From: Bradyrhizobium guangxiense
GTDB lineage: Bacteria; Pseudomonadota; Alphaproteobacteria; Rhizobiales; Xanthobacteraceae
Reading direction: 5' to 3'
Assembly (NCBI RefSeq): GCF_004114915.1
Contig: NZ_CP022219.1
Span: forward strand, 3,750,501 to 3,814,500
DNA length: 64,000 nucleotides
Positions 16,834 through 26,285 of this stretch are shown in pieces. Position 1 is the first letter of the stretch. Each line of letters begins with the position of its first letter. Both the position numbers and the translations under genes were made by a program. Below the pieces are notes generated by a model. It did no database searches. It saw only the letters and a list, made by a program, of their open reading frames with translations, and was not told where the DNA came from.

Positions 16834-19581
16834 ATGAATATCGTCATTGTGGAGTCGCCGGCGAAAGCCAAGACGATCAACAAATATTTGGGCTCGTCCT
16901 ATGAGGTTCTGGCCTCGTTTGGCCATGTCCGCGACCTGCCTGCAAAGAACGGCTCCGTCGATCCCGATGCCAATTTCAAGATGATCTGGGAGGTCGACCC
17001 CAAGGCGGCCGGCCGGCTCAACGACATCGCCAAGTCCCTGAAGGGTGCTGACCGCCTGATTCTCGCCACCGACCCCGACCGTGAGGGCGAGGCCATCTCC
17101 TGGCACGTGCTGGAGGTGATGAAGGAGAAGCGCGCACTGAAGGACCAGAAGATCGAGCGCGTGGTGTTCAATGCCATCACCAAGCAGGCGGTCTCGGACG
17201 CCATGAAGCATCCGCGCGAGATCGACGGTGCGCTGGTCGACGCCTATATGGCGCGACGCGCCCTCGACTATCTCGTCGGTTTCACCCTCTCCCCCGTGCT
17301 GTGGCGCAAGCTGCCGGGCGCCCGCTCGGCCGGCCGCGTGCAGTCGGTGGCGCTGCGCCTCGTCTGCGACCGCGAGCTTGAGATCGAGAAGTTCGTACCG
17401 CGCGAATATTGGTCGCTGATCGCGACCCTGCTCACCCCGCGCGGCGACGCGTTCGAGGCCCGCCTCGTCGGCGCCGACGGCAAGAAGATCCAGCGGCTCG
17501 ACATCGGCACCGGCGCGGAAGCCGAGGACTTCAAGAAGGCGCTGGAAGCCGCCAGCTACGCCGTGACCGCGGTCGACGCCAAACCGGCCCGGCGCAATCC
17601 GCAGGCGCCCTTCACCACCTCGACGCTGCAGCAGGAAGCCAGCCGCAAATACGGCTTTGCGCCGGCGCACACGATGCGCATCGCCCAGCGCCTCTATGAA
17701 GGCATCGACATCGGCGGCGAGACCACCGGACTCATTACTTATATGCGTACCGACGGCGTGCAGATTGCGCCCGAGGCGATCACCCAGGCGCGCAAGGTGA
17801 TCGGCGAGGATTACGGCAATGCCTATGTGCCGGACGCCCCCCGCCAGTACCAGGCCAAGGCCAAGAACGCCCAGGAAGCGCACGAAGCGATCCGCCCGAC
17901 CGACCTCTCCCGCCGCCCCGACAGCATGAGCCGCAAGCTCGATGCCGATCAGGCGAAGCTTTACGAGCTGATCTGGAAGCGCACCATCGCCAGCCAGATG
18001 GAATCGGCCGAGCTCGAGCGCACCACCGTCGACATCGCGGCGAAGGCAGGCTCCCGCACCCTTGAGCTGCGCGCCACCGGCCAGGTCGTCAAGTTCGACG
18101 GCTTCCTCGCGCTCTATCAGGAAGGCCGCGACGACGAGGAGGACGAGGATTCGCGCCGCCTGCCCGCGATGAGCCAGGGCGAGGCCGTGAAGCGTCAGAG
18201 CCTGTCCGTCACCCAGCACTTCACCGAGCCGCCGCCGCGCTTCTCCGAGGCTTCGCTGGTCAAGCGAATGGAAGAGCTCGGCATCGGCCGGCCCTCGACC
18301 TATGCCTCGATCCTGCAGGTGCTGAAGGACCGCGGCTACGTCAAGCTGGAGAAGAAGCGCCTGCATGGCGAGGACAAGGGCCGCGTCGTGATCGCGTTCC
18401 TGGAGAGCTTCTTCAGCCGCTACGTCGAATACGACTTCACCGCCGCGCTGGAGGAGCAGCTCGACCGCATCTCCAACAACGAGATCTCCTGGCAGCAGGT
18501 GCTGAAGGATTTCTGGCGCGACTTCATCGGCGCCGTCGACGACATCAAGGATCTGCGCGTCGCGCAGGTGCTCGACGTGCTCGACGAGATGCTCGGGCCG
18601 CACATCTATCCGCCCCGCGCCGACGGCGGCGACGTCAGGCAGTGCCCGAATTGCGGCACCGGCCGGCTGAATCTGAAAGCCGGCAAGTTCGGCGCCTTCG
18701 TCGGCTGCTCGAACTATCCGGAATGCCGCTACACGCGTCAGCTCGCCGCCGATGGCGAGGCGACTGCCGACCGCTCGCTTGGCCAGGATCCCGAGACGGG
18801 GCGCGACGTCTGGGTCAAGGCCGGCCGGTTCGGACCCTATATCCAGCTCGGCGAGCCCAAGGATTATGAGGAAGGCGAGAAGCCGAAGCGCGCCGGCATC
18901 CCGAAGGGCACCTCGCCTGGCGATGTCGATCTCGAGCTCGCGCTGAAGCTGCTGTCGCTGCCGCGCGAGATCGGCAAGCACCCGGAGACCGGTCAGCCGA
19001 TCACGGCGGGCCTCGGCCGCTTCGGGCCGTTCGTCAAACACGAGAAGACCTATGCCAGCCTCGAGGCCGGCGACGAGGTGTTCGACATCGGCCTCAACCG
19101 CGCCGTGACGCTGATCGCAGAGAAGGTCGCCAAGGGCCCGAGCCGCCGCTTCGGCGCCGATCCCGGCAAGGCGCTCGGCGATCATCCGACGCTGGGCACC
19201 GTCACCGTGAAGAGCGGCCGCTACGGCGCCTACGTCACCGCGGGCGGCGTCAACGCGACGATCCCGGCCGAGTTCGAGAAGGACACCGTCACGCTCGCCC
19301 AGGCGATCGCGCTGATCGACGAGCGCGCGGCCAAGGGGGGCGGAAAGGCGAAAGCCAAGAAGGTGGCGAAGCCCGCCAAGACCAAGAAGACTGCAGAGAA
19401 GGCCGCGGACGGCGAGGATAGCCCTCCCAAGCCCAAGAAACCGGCCGCGAAGAAGGCGGCCAAATCGAAAACTGAATCCACCAGCAAGGCGCGCGCCGCC
19501 GTGTCGTCGACCGCAAAAACGTCGCCGACCAAGGCCGCCGCCACCAAGGCACCGGCCAAGAAGAGTGCCGGCAAGACTTGA
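16834..19581 (+). CDS. topA: DNA topoisomerase I
   Basis: A 915-residue type IA topoisomerase that relaxes negative supercoils. The Toprim domain starts MNIVIVESPAKAKTI and has DPDREGEAISWH; the catalytic tyrosine is Y303 in TYMRTDG. The HEAIRPTD and GRPSTYASIL motifs follow. One CxxC zinc ribbon (CPNCGTGRL with GCSNYPECRYTR) and several Toprim-type C-terminal repeats (GRFGPF/GRYGAY) come next. The tail from about residue 840 is a Lys/Ala/Pro-rich low-complexity DNA-binding region. ATG at 16834 is the start; the frame is open upstream but without family similarity. The rnr gene follows by 20 bases. Confidence 0.97.
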   Translation: MNIVIVESPAKAKTINKYLGSSYEVLASFGHVRDLPAKNGSVDPDANFKMIWEVDPKAAGRLNDIAKSLKGADRLILATDPDREGEAISWHVLEVMKEKRALKDQKIERVVFNAITKQAVSDAMKHPREIDGALVDAYMARRALDYLVGFTLSPVLWRKLPGARSAGRVQSVALRLVCDRELEIEKFVPREYWSLIATLLTPRGDAFEARLVGADGKKIQRLDIGTGAEAEDFKKALEAASYAVTAVDAKPARRNPQAPFTTSTLQQEASRKYGFAPAHTMRIAQRLYEGIDIGGETTGLITYMRTDGVQIAPEAITQARKVIGEDYGNAYVPDAPRQYQAKAKNAQEAHEAIRPTDLSRRPDSMSRKLDADQAKLYELIWKRTIASQMESAELERTTVDIAAKAGSRTLELRATGQVVKFDGFLALYQEGRDDEEDEDSRRLPAMSQGEAVKRQSLSVTQHFTEPPPRFSEASLVKRMEELGIGRPSTYASILQVLKDRGYVKLEKKRLHGEDKGRVVIAFLESFFSRYVEYDFTAALEEQLDRISNNEISWQQVLKDFWRDFIGAVDDIKDLRVAQVLDVLDEMLGPHIYPPRADGGDVRQCPNCGTGRLNLKAGKFGAFVGCSNYPECRYTRQLAADGEATADRSLGQDPETGRDVWVKAGRFGPYIQLGEPKDYEEGEKPKRAGIPKGTSPGDVDLELALKLLSLPREIGKHPETGQPITAGLGRFGPFVKHEKTYASLEAGDEVFDIGLNRAVTLIAEKVAKGPSRRFGADPGKALGDHPTLGTVTVKSGRYGAYVTAGGVNATIPAEFEKDTVTLAQAIALIDERAAKGGGKAKAKKVAKPAKTKKTAEKAADGEDSPPKPKKPAAKKAAKSKTESTSKARAAVSSTAKTSPTKAAATKAPAKKSAGKT

Positions 19582-19601
19582 GATCAAGAATTAGAGGTTA
19601 A

Positions 19602-21965
19602 GTGAAACCAAAGAAAGACCGTGGCTTTCCCGAGCGGAGCGCCATCGTCGCCTTCATCAAGGCAAATCCAGGAAAGGTCGGAACCCGCGAAATTGCGCGC
19701 GAGTTCGGCCTGAAGAACGCCGATCGCGTCGAGCTCAAGCGCATGCTGCGCGAGCTCGCCGACGACGGGGTCATCAAGAAGAAGCGCCACAAGGTCTCCG
19801 AGCCGGACGTGCTCCCGCCGACCCTGCTCGCCGACATCACGGGACGCGACACCGATGGCGAATTGATCGCCTCCCCCGCCGAATGGGACGAGGTCGAGAG
19901 CGGCGAGCCGCCAAAAATCCTCATCGAGATGCCGCGCCGGCCCAGGCCCGGCACCGCCGCCGGCGTCGGCGACCGCGCTCTGCTGCGCGTCGAGCGCTCG
20001 GACGACGATGAAGGCCCCGCCTATCGCGGCCGCATCATCAAAGTCATCGACAAAGCGAAGAGCCGCATCCTCGGCGTGTTTCGCAGCCTTCCTGAAGGCG
20101 GCGGACGGCTCATCCCGGTCGACAAGAAGTTCGCCGACCGCGAATTGAACATCGCCAGGGCCGACACCGGCGGCGCCGAGGACGGCGACCTCGTCAGCGT
20201 CGACATCGTTCGCTCGCGCGGCTTTGGCCTTGCCTCGGGACGCGTGAAGGAGAAGCTCGGCTCGGTCAAGTCCGAGAAGGCGATCAGCCTGATCGCGATC
20301 TACGCCCACGACATTCCCCTGCAATTCTCTTCCGCGGCGATACGCGAGGCGGAAGCCGCAGAGCCGGCCAACCTGAAAGGCCGCGAGGACTGGCGCGACG
20401 TGCCGCTCGTCACCATCGATCCGCCCGATGCCAAGGATCACGACGACGCGGTGCACGCGCAAGCGGACGACGATCCCAACAACAAGGGCGGCTTCATCGT
20501 CAACGTCGCCATTGCCGATGTCAGCTTCTACGTCCGTCCCGGCACAGCGCTCGATCGTGACGCGCTCGATCGCGGCAACTCGGTCTATTTCCCCGACCGC
20601 GTCGTGCCGATGCTGCCCGAGCGGATCTCGAACAACCTTTGCTCGCTGGTGCCGGGCGAGCCGCGCGGCGCGCTCGCGGTGCGCATGGTGCTCGGCCCCG
20701 ACGGCCGCAAGCGCTCGCACAGCTTTCATCGCATCCTGATGCGCTCGGCGGCCAAGCTCGCTTACGCGCAGGCGCAGGCCGCCATCGACGGAAGACCTGA
20801 CGACACCACCGGCCCGCTACTCGATCCGATCCTGAGGCCGCTCTATGCCGCCTATGCCTGCGCCAAGCGTGCGCGTGACGAGCGCGATCCGCTCAATCTC
20901 GACCTGCCCGAGCGCAAGATCCTCTTGAAGAGCGACGGTACGGTCGATCGCGTCGTGGTCCCCGAGCGTCTCGACGCGCACAAGCTGATCGAGGAGTTCA
21001 TGATCCTCGCCAACGTCGCCGCGGCCGAGATGCTGGAGAAGAAGTCGCTCCCGCTGATCTACCGCGTGCACGACGAGCCGACGCTAGAGAAGGTCCACGC
21101 GCTCAGCGAATTCCTGGAGACGCTCGACGTCCCCTTCACGAAATCCGGCGCGCTGCGCCCGACCCTGTTCAACCGCGTGCTGGCCCAGCTCGAAGGCCAC
21201 GATTATTACCCGCTGGTCAGCGAGGTGGTGCTCCGCGCCCAGGCGCAGGCCGAATATTCGTCAGAGAACTACGGCCATTTCGGCCTGAACCTGCGCCGCT
21301 ACGCCCATTTCACCTCGCCGATCCGCCGCTATGCCGACCTCGTCGTGCACCGCGCGCTGGTCCGTGCGCTCGGCCTCGGCGAAGGCGCCCTGCCCGACAG
21401 CGAGACGCCGGAGAGCCTTGGCGAGGTCGCCGCGCATATTTCGCTGACCGAACGGCGCGCGATGAAGGCCGAGCGCGAGACCGTCGATCGCCTGATCGCC
21501 CATCACCTCGCCGACCGCATCGGCGCGAGCTTCCAGGGCCGCGTCTCCGGCGTCACCCGCGCCGGCCTGTTCGTCAAACTGAGCGAGACCGGCGCCGACG
21601 GCTTGATCCCGATCCGATCCCTCGGCACGGAATATTTCAACTATGACGAGAGCCGCCATGCGCTGATCGGCACCCGCAGCGGCACCATGTATCAGCTCGG
21701 CGACGTCGTCGACGTCCGCCTGATCGAGGCCGCGCCGATCGCGGGCGCGCTGCGCTTCGAGCTGCTGTCATCCTCCAGCGAGACCGCGCCGCGCGACCGC
21801 AGGCGGCCCGGCCCGCAACGCCGCCCCTCGTTCAAGGCCCATCCGGGACGCAGCCCGGATAAAAAACGCAAGCCGGCGAAGCCGAAGTCCGGCAAGGGGA
21901 AGAAGGCCAAAGGAAACAACAAGGGAAAGACCAAGGGCAAGGGTCAGAAGGGCAAAGCTTGGTGA
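19602..21965 (+). CDS. rnr: Ribonuclease R
   Basis: A 787-residue RNase II/RNR-family 3'-5' exoribonuclease for structured RNA. An N-terminal winged-helix segment (residues 1-60) leads to cold-shock-like domains. The RNB catalytic domain follows with IDPPDAKDHDDAVHA (metal aspartates), FPDRVVPMLPERISN and HFTSPIRRYADLVVHR. An S1 domain lies at about 640-725 (GRVSGVTRAGLFVKLSETGA), and a Lys/Gly-rich tail ends the protein. The start is a GTG at 19602 with AGAGG upstream. It probably forms an operon with topA. Confidence 0.96.
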   Translation: MKPKKDRGFPERSAIVAFIKANPGKVGTREIAREFGLKNADRVELKRMLRELADDGVIKKKRHKVSEPDVLPPTLLADITGRDTDGELIASPAEWDEVESGEPPKILIEMPRRPRPGTAAGVGDRALLRVERSDDDEGPAYRGRIIKVIDKAKSRILGVFRSLPEGGGRLIPVDKKFADRELNIARADTGGAEDGDLVSVDIVRSRGFGLASGRVKEKLGSVKSEKAISLIAIYAHDIPLQFSSAAIREAEAAEPANLKGREDWRDVPLVTIDPPDAKDHDDAVHAQADDDPNNKGGFIVNVAIADVSFYVRPGTALDRDALDRGNSVYFPDRVVPMLPERISNNLCSLVPGEPRGALAVRMVLGPDGRKRSHSFHRILMRSAAKLAYAQAQAAIDGRPDDTTGPLLDPILRPLYAAYACAKRARDERDPLNLDLPERKILLKSDGTVDRVVVPERLDAHKLIEEFMILANVAAAEMLEKKSLPLIYRVHDEPTLEKVHALSEFLETLDVPFTKSGALRPTLFNRVLAQLEGHDYYPLVSEVVLRAQAQAEYSSENYGHFGLNLRRYAHFTSPIRRYADLVVHRALVRALGLGEGALPDSETPESLGEVAAHISLTERRAMKAERETVDRLIAHHLADRIGASFQGRVSGVTRAGLFVKLSETGADGLIPIRSLGTEYFNYDESRHALIGTRSGTMYQLGDVVDVRLIEAAPIAGALRFELLSSSSETAPRDRRRPGPQRRPSFKAHPGRSPDKKRKPAKPKSGKGKKAKGNNKGKTKGKGQKGKAW

Positions 21966-21967
21966 CG

Positions 21968-22399
21968 ATGAGCACGACCTCCAAGATCTGGACGCGCGAG
22001 ACGGGTCTCGTCGAGAAGCGCGATGTGTGGACGGCGATGAAGCGCGGCTTTCGCGGCCGCTGCCCGCGCTGCGGCGAGGGAAAGCTGTTCCGCGCTTTCC
22101 TGAAGACGGCAGATCATTGCGCCAAATGCGAGCTCGATTTCACCCCGCATCGTGCCGACGATCTGCCGGCCTATCTCGTCATCGTCATCGTCGGTCACAT
22201 CGTGGTGCCGGCCGTGCTCTGGATCGAGACCAATTACACGACCCCGGTCTGGATCAGCTTCGCGGCCTATCTGCCCTTCACCTTCGTCGCATCGCTCGCG
22301 CTGCTGCAGCCGGTGAAGGGAGCTGTGGTCGGCTTGCAATGGGCTCTGCGCATGCACGGGTTTGACGACACCCCTCCGGATGGTATTCCGCCGGTCTAG
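21968..22399 (+). CDS. DUF983 family zinc-ribbon membrane protein
   Basis: A 143-residue protein with an N-terminal zinc ribbon (C32PRC35 and C51AKC54). Two transmembrane helices follow at about residues 65-85 and 92-115, separated by a short loop. This is the DUF983 layout. The start ATG at 21968 lies three bases after the rnr stop; a TTG at 21959 would overlap rnr. The role is unknown, although DUF983 genes often sit beside rnr and a NUDIX gene in this order, as here. Confidence 0.87.
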   Translation: MSTTSKIWTRETGLVEKRDVWTAMKRGFRGRCPRCGEGKLFRAFLKTADHCAKCELDFTPHRADDLPAYLVIVIVGHIVVPAVLWIETNYTTPVWISFAAYLPFTFVASLALLQPVKGAVVGLQWALRMHGFDDTPPDGIPPV

Positions 22400-22432
22400 G
22401 CAAAATAAGCAAGAACAGGTCTGGGTGAGGAC

Positions 22433-23185
22433 ATGACGGATATTGCGCAGGTCGCGGAGAAGGCAAAGGTCCACGAGGAGAAGGAAGCCGATCATCATCC
22501 CTACTTCCGCCCGAAGGATGCGGCGACGCTGATCCTCGTCGATCGCAGCGGCGCCATTCCGAAAGTCCTGGTCGGCAAGCGCCACGACAAGGTGGTGTTC
22601 ATGCCCGGGAAATTCGTCTTCCCCGGCGGACGCGTCGACAAGGCCGACTATCGCGTGCCCTGCGCGGCGCCGATCACCGCCGAGCTGGAAGCCAATCTCG
22701 CCAAGGGCAGCCCGAAGACGCCCGCCTCGCGCGCGAAGTCGCTGGCCATTGCCGCGATCCGCGAGGCCTGCGAAGAGACCGGCCTTTGTCTCGGCCGCAA
22801 GACCGAGGGCAAGGTGACAAAACTCGACGGGCCCTGGCAGCCGTTCGCCGATGCCGGCCTGCTGCCCGACCCGTCCAGCCTGTTCCTGATCGCTCGCGCG
22901 ATCACCCCACCCGGCCGCGTCAAGCGGTTCGACACGCGCTTCTTCACCGCCGATGCCTCCGCGATCACCCACCGCGTCGAGGGCGTGATCCATGCCGATG
23001 CCGAATTGGTCGAATTGGTCTGGGTCGAGCTCGGCTCGAAGCCGCTCGCCGATCTGCATCCGATGACGCGCAACGTGCTCAACGAGCTCGACACCCGCCT
23101 TGCCACCGGTCCGCTCCGCCACGATGCGCCAGTGCCATTCTTCCATTTCTACGGCGGCAAGATGCAAAAGGATATCTTGAGCTAG
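22433..23185 (+). CDS. NUDIX hydrolase
   Basis: A 250-residue NUDIX protein. The Nudix helix is recognisable as REACEETGLCLG (REUxEExGU), but the upstream GG of the box (FPGGRVDKAD) is separated from it by about 45 residues instead of the usual 7-8. This is the expanded box of the NUDT7/CoA-diphosphatase-like or YfcD-type branch. Start ATG at 22433 with GTGAGG upstream. Likely a nucleoside diphosphate-X hydrolase; the substrate is not predictable. Probably the last gene of the topA-rnr-DUF983 run. Confidence 0.87.
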   Translation: MTDIAQVAEKAKVHEEKEADHHPYFRPKDAATLILVDRSGAIPKVLVGKRHDKVVFMPGKFVFPGGRVDKADYRVPCAAPITAELEANLAKGSPKTPASRAKSLAIAAIREACEETGLCLGRKTEGKVTKLDGPWQPFADAGLLPDPSSLFLIARAITPPGRVKRFDTRFFTADASAITHRVEGVIHADAELVELVWVELGSKPLADLHPMTRNVLNELDTRLATGPLRHDAPVPFFHFYGGKMQKDILS

Positions 23186-23214
23186 GCTAAGATTGCGGGA
23201 CGGTTCTCTCCTCC

Positions 23215-23318
23215 GTCATTCCGGGGCGCGCGCAGCGCGAACCCGGAATCCATGTATCCACGATCTCTGCGGCCCGATAGATTCCGGGTTCGCGCCAAAA
23301 GGCGCGCCCCGGAATGAC
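23215..23318. repeat. Palindromic intergenic repeat, family A
   Basis: The copy opens GTCATTCCGGGGCGCGC and closes GCGCGCCCCGGAATGAC. Internal arms AACCCGGAATC and GATTCCGGGTT also pair. It follows the NUDIX gene. Confidence 0.88.
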
Positions 23319-23427
23319 GTGCTGAGAGAGCAGCAAAAAACAAAAAATTCTTCCCGCCTCCGCCAATGGCGGAGTTCCCACGCGTGCCTATGTCTTTCCG
23401 AACGACAATGAAGAAGGACACCGGGCG

Positions 23428-24756
23428 ATGGCACAACGGCAACTCAAGCTTGGCGCGTTCATGCGCCCGATCAGCATCCACACCGGCGCCTGGCGCTATC
23501 CCGGGGCCTGGCCCGACGCCAATTTCAACTTCGGCCACATCAAGACGCTGATCAAGAAGCTCGAAGCCGGCAAGTTCGATGCCTTCTTCATGGCCGATCA
23601 TTTGGCCGTGCTGAACATGCCGATCAACGCGCTCAAGCGCAGCCACACCGTGACCTCGTTCGAGCCGTTCACCCTCCTGTCGGCGCTCTCGGCGGTCACC
23701 GAGCGCATCGGTCTGATCGCGACGGGCTCAACCACCTTCGACGAGCCCTATCACGTCGCCCGGCGCTTCGCCTCGCTCGACCATCTCAGCGGCGGCCGCG
23801 CCGGCTGGAACATCGTCACCACCTCGAACCCGGACGCAGCGCTGAATTTCGGCCTCGACGATCACATGGAGCACGCCGAGCGCTACAAGCGCGCCCGCGA
23901 ATTCTACGACGTCGTCACGGGCCTGTGGGATTCCTTCGCCGACGATGCCTTCGTGCGCGATGTCGAGAGCGGCCTGTTCTTCGATCCCACCAAGATGCAC
24001 ACGCTCGACCACAACGGCAAATATCTGAAGGTGCGCGGTCCCCTCAACATCGCCCGCCCCGTGCAGGGCTGGCCGGTCATCGTGCAGGCCGGCGCCTCCG
24101 AGGACGGCAAGCAGCTTGCGGCCGAGACCGCGGAAGCCGTGTTCACCGGCGGCGGCAGCCTCGCCGACGGGCAGAAGCTCTATGCCGACATCAAGGGACG
24201 CATGGAGAAGATCGGCCGCGACCCCGAGCACCTCAAGATTCTGCCCGGCGCCTTCGTCGTGGTCGGCGACAGCGTGGATGAAGCCGAGGAGAAGCGCGCC
24301 CTGCTCGACAGCCGCGTGCATTACGACAGCGCCATCGCCTCGCTCTCCATCATCCTCGGCACCGACGCCTCCGGCTTCGACCCCGACGGGCAGTTGCCGG
24401 AGATCCCGGAGACCAATGCCAGCAAGAGCGGCCGCCAGCGCATGGTCGACCTCGCCAAACGTGACAAGCTCACGGTGCGCCAGCTCGCCCAGCGCGTCGG
24501 CGGCTATGGCGGGCTATCCTTCGTCGGCACCGCCAAGACCATCGCCGACCAGATGGAGGAATGGCTGGTCGGGCGCGGCTCCGACGGCTTCAACATCATG
24601 TTCCCGTTCCTGCCCGCCGGCCTCGACGACTTCGTCGACAAGGTCGTCCCTGAGCTGCAGAAGCGCGGGATTTTCCGCAGAGAGTATGAAGGGTCCACTT
24701 TGAGGGAGAATCTGGGCCTGCCGCGCCCGAAAAACCGCTTCTTCGAGGCGCAATAG
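23428..24756 (+). CDS. LLM-class flavin monooxygenase (NtaA/SnaA/DszA type)
   Basis: A 442-residue bacterial luciferase-like monooxygenase, the length typical of the two-component NtaA/DszA group. Visible are MRPISIHTGAWRYPGAW, FMADHLAVLNM, RIGLIATGSTTFDEPYH and SGGRAGWNIVTTSNPDAALNFG, where the flavin site lies. RPVQGWPVIVQAGASEDGKQ and GTAKTIADQMEEW come later. Such enzymes use reduced FMN from a partner reductase to oxidise sulfonates, chelators or sulfur heterocycles; no reductase gene is adjacent, so the substrate is open. Confidence 0.88.
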   Translation: MAQRQLKLGAFMRPISIHTGAWRYPGAWPDANFNFGHIKTLIKKLEAGKFDAFFMADHLAVLNMPINALKRSHTVTSFEPFTLLSALSAVTERIGLIATGSTTFDEPYHVARRFASLDHLSGGRAGWNIVTTSNPDAALNFGLDDHMEHAERYKRAREFYDVVTGLWDSFADDAFVRDVESGLFFDPTKMHTLDHNGKYLKVRGPLNIARPVQGWPVIVQAGASEDGKQLAAETAEAVFTGGGSLADGQKLYADIKGRMEKIGRDPEHLKILPGAFVVVGDSVDEAEEKRALLDSRVHYDSAIASLSIILGTDASGFDPDGQLPEIPETNASKSGRQRMVDLAKRDKLTVRQLAQRVGGYGGLSFVGTAKTIADQMEEWLVGRGSDGFNIMFPFLPAGLDDFVDKVVPELQKRGIFRREYEGSTLRENLGLPRPKNRFFEAQ

Positions 24757-24872
24757 GCCCGATTTGAGTGGTTTTCGGGGCCTACAGCCCCTACGGGCCT
24801 GTAGGTTGTTGTTTTTGACGCGTTTTCTTCAGGCGAACCGGTGCCCACTTCGCTCGAAAACGCTTCGAAACC

Positions 24873-24900
24873 TTGACATCAGGCGGTTTCTGGCTAGGTT
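24873..24900 (+). promoter_or_regulatory. Candidate sigma-70 promoter of rpmG
   Basis: TTGACA at 24873-24878 and TAGGTT at 24895-24900 are separated by 16 bases, about 60 bases before the rpmG start. The -35 is a perfect consensus. Confidence 0.5.
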
Positions 24901-24960
24901 GCCGGCCAACGCGGGCCGTTTGGCCGGCTCCAGATTCCCCAATTCTCTGAGGTTCAGAAC

Positions 24961-25128
24961 ATGGCCAAAGCGGTCACCATCAAGGTCAAGCTCGTGTCCT
25001 CGGCCGACACCGGCTTCTACTACGTCGCCAAGAAGAATTCGCGCACCATGACCGACAAGCTGGTCAAGAAGAAGTACGATCCGGTCGCGCGCAAGCACGT
25101 CGAATTCCGCGAAGCCAAGATCAAGTAA
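24961..25128 (+). CDS. rpmG: 50S ribosomal protein L33
   Basis: A 55-residue ribosomal protein of the large subunit. The sequence begins [20 protein letters not shown] and ends FREAKIK, the cysteine-free alphaproteobacterial form of L33, so no zinc is expected. TGAGG lies before the ATG. It stands alone, with its own promoter candidate and a strong terminator. Confidence 0.97.
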   Translation: MAKAVTIKVKLVSSADTGFYYVAKKNSRTMTDKLVKKKYDPVARKHVEFREAKIK

Positions 25129-25154
25129 GATCGGCTCAAGCGTCGAAGCGTTTG

Positions 25155-25185
25155 ACGGGGCCCTCTAGGGCCCCGTTTTATTTTT
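25155..25185 (+). terminator. Rho-independent terminator of rpmG
   Basis: A 10-base perfect stem, ACGGGGCCCT/AGGGCCCCGT, with a two-base apex, is followed by TTTATTTTT. It starts 27 bases after the rpmG stop. Confidence 0.93.
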
Positions 25186-25440
25186 GCCGTCTCGTCTTCC
25201 GGCGCTGCGGCGCGCCATCGCCGGATGATGCTTCGGCTGACGCCGCGCTGCGTCGGGCGGCACGAAACTGAAGTCGACGCGCTCCTCCTCCACACTATCC
25301 TTGCGCAGAACTCGCAACGACGCGCCGATGACGCGACTATCAGCAGCCGTCGCTCAACCTTCAGTTGCTCAGCCGGAAATGTATGTTACCGTGCATTCAC
25401 CGGCGCGGAATGTCCGTCCCGGCATTGGAAGGACATGGTC

Positions 25441-25995
25441 ATGAGATTGTCATCGAGCCTTGTCGTGCCTTCAACCATCGCTGCCTTGTCGACTGTCTTG
25501 CTGTGCGCCCCGGCAGCATCGCAAATCCCGACCGGCGCCGCCGCCACACTTCCCCCTGTCACGGTCGATGCGCCGAAACCGGTGGCAAGGCCGCACGTGT
25601 CGGAGCGGGGAGCAAGCACAACGGCATCCCGCCGGACCGCGCCAACCGCTCAAACGTCAACCGCGCGCGCGCCTTCCTATGCGCCGGGTTCTGTGATGGG
25701 GAGGATTGCCAGCCTGGAGAAAGTCGCCAGCAGCTGCAACGGTGGCTGTGCAACAAGCTTCCGTCAAGGCAACGAGCCCTGGATTGGATGCAGCGAGTCG
25801 GGCGGCGGCCTGAACTATGGGCCCTTGTCGCCGACCTGCCGAGACACCATCACCCACGCTTCCTTCGAGAATTGCGTGGAGACAAAGGTGTTCCTGGGCG
25901 AGAATCGAAACAGGGCTCATTGGTTTTGCAGCAGCCTGCAAGCCGGCAACAGGTTCAAGGTCGCCGATCTCAAGCGCTCAGGACGCTCGCGTTAG
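25441..25995 (+). CDS. Exported hypothetical protein with four or more cysteines
   Basis: A 184-residue protein with a signal peptide (hydrophobic residues 8-22, cleavage near PAASQ). A low-complexity Thr/Pro/Ala linker with TLPPVTVDAPKPVARP follows. The C-terminal domain (about 85-184) contains paired cysteines (SSCNGGC, IGCSESGG, PTCRDT, ENCVETK, FCSSL), suggesting a disulfide-stabilised periplasmic fold. GGAAGGA precedes the ATG at 25441. The linker type is common in exported proteins of this genus; I do not recognise a function. Confidence 0.72.
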   Translation: MRLSSSLVVPSTIAALSTVLLCAPAASQIPTGAAATLPPVTVDAPKPVARPHVSERGASTTASRRTAPTAQTSTARAPSYAPGSVMGRIASLEKVASSCNGGCATSFRQGNEPWIGCSESGGGLNYGPLSPTCRDTITHASFENCVETKVFLGENRNRAHWFCSSLQAGNRFKVADLKRSGRSR

Positions 25996-26175
25996 TTCCT
26001 CCTCGCCGCAGGCCTTCTTCTGCTGCGGTTGAGCTCCAGCCCTCTGCTCTCGTGTCCCGGACGCGATGCACCGCCATAAGCGCGTTCACGCGCGTCTTCG
26101 GCGCGCTCCGGCGCGGCACCGCCTCCGGGGCGCGAGAGTTGGGCGGCTTTCATGACGAGATCCCCCCGATCCGTC

Positions 26176-26285
26176 ATCCTCGCGCGACGACAAGCCGTCG
26201 TCGCTTGAGATGCGAAACGTGCGATGCACGGCATCGCAGGGGAAGGCTCGAAACCCAGATGCATGCGGGACCGTCGGCCGCCCCT
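26176..26285. repeat. Degenerate family B repeat
   Basis: The stretch with GATGCACGGC, GGCTCGAAA, CCCAGATGCATGCGGGACCG and TCGGCC resembles the centre of the copy at 38647-38786 but is decayed. Apart from this I see nothing in the gap 25996-26285. Confidence 0.4.

Noticed and set aside
16750..19587. A 945-codon open frame on the minus strand opposite topA
   Set aside because: It mirrors topA exactly. Its product is rich in Arg/Gly/Leu/Ala with no domain, as expected when a high-GC gene with strong third-position bias is read in reverse.
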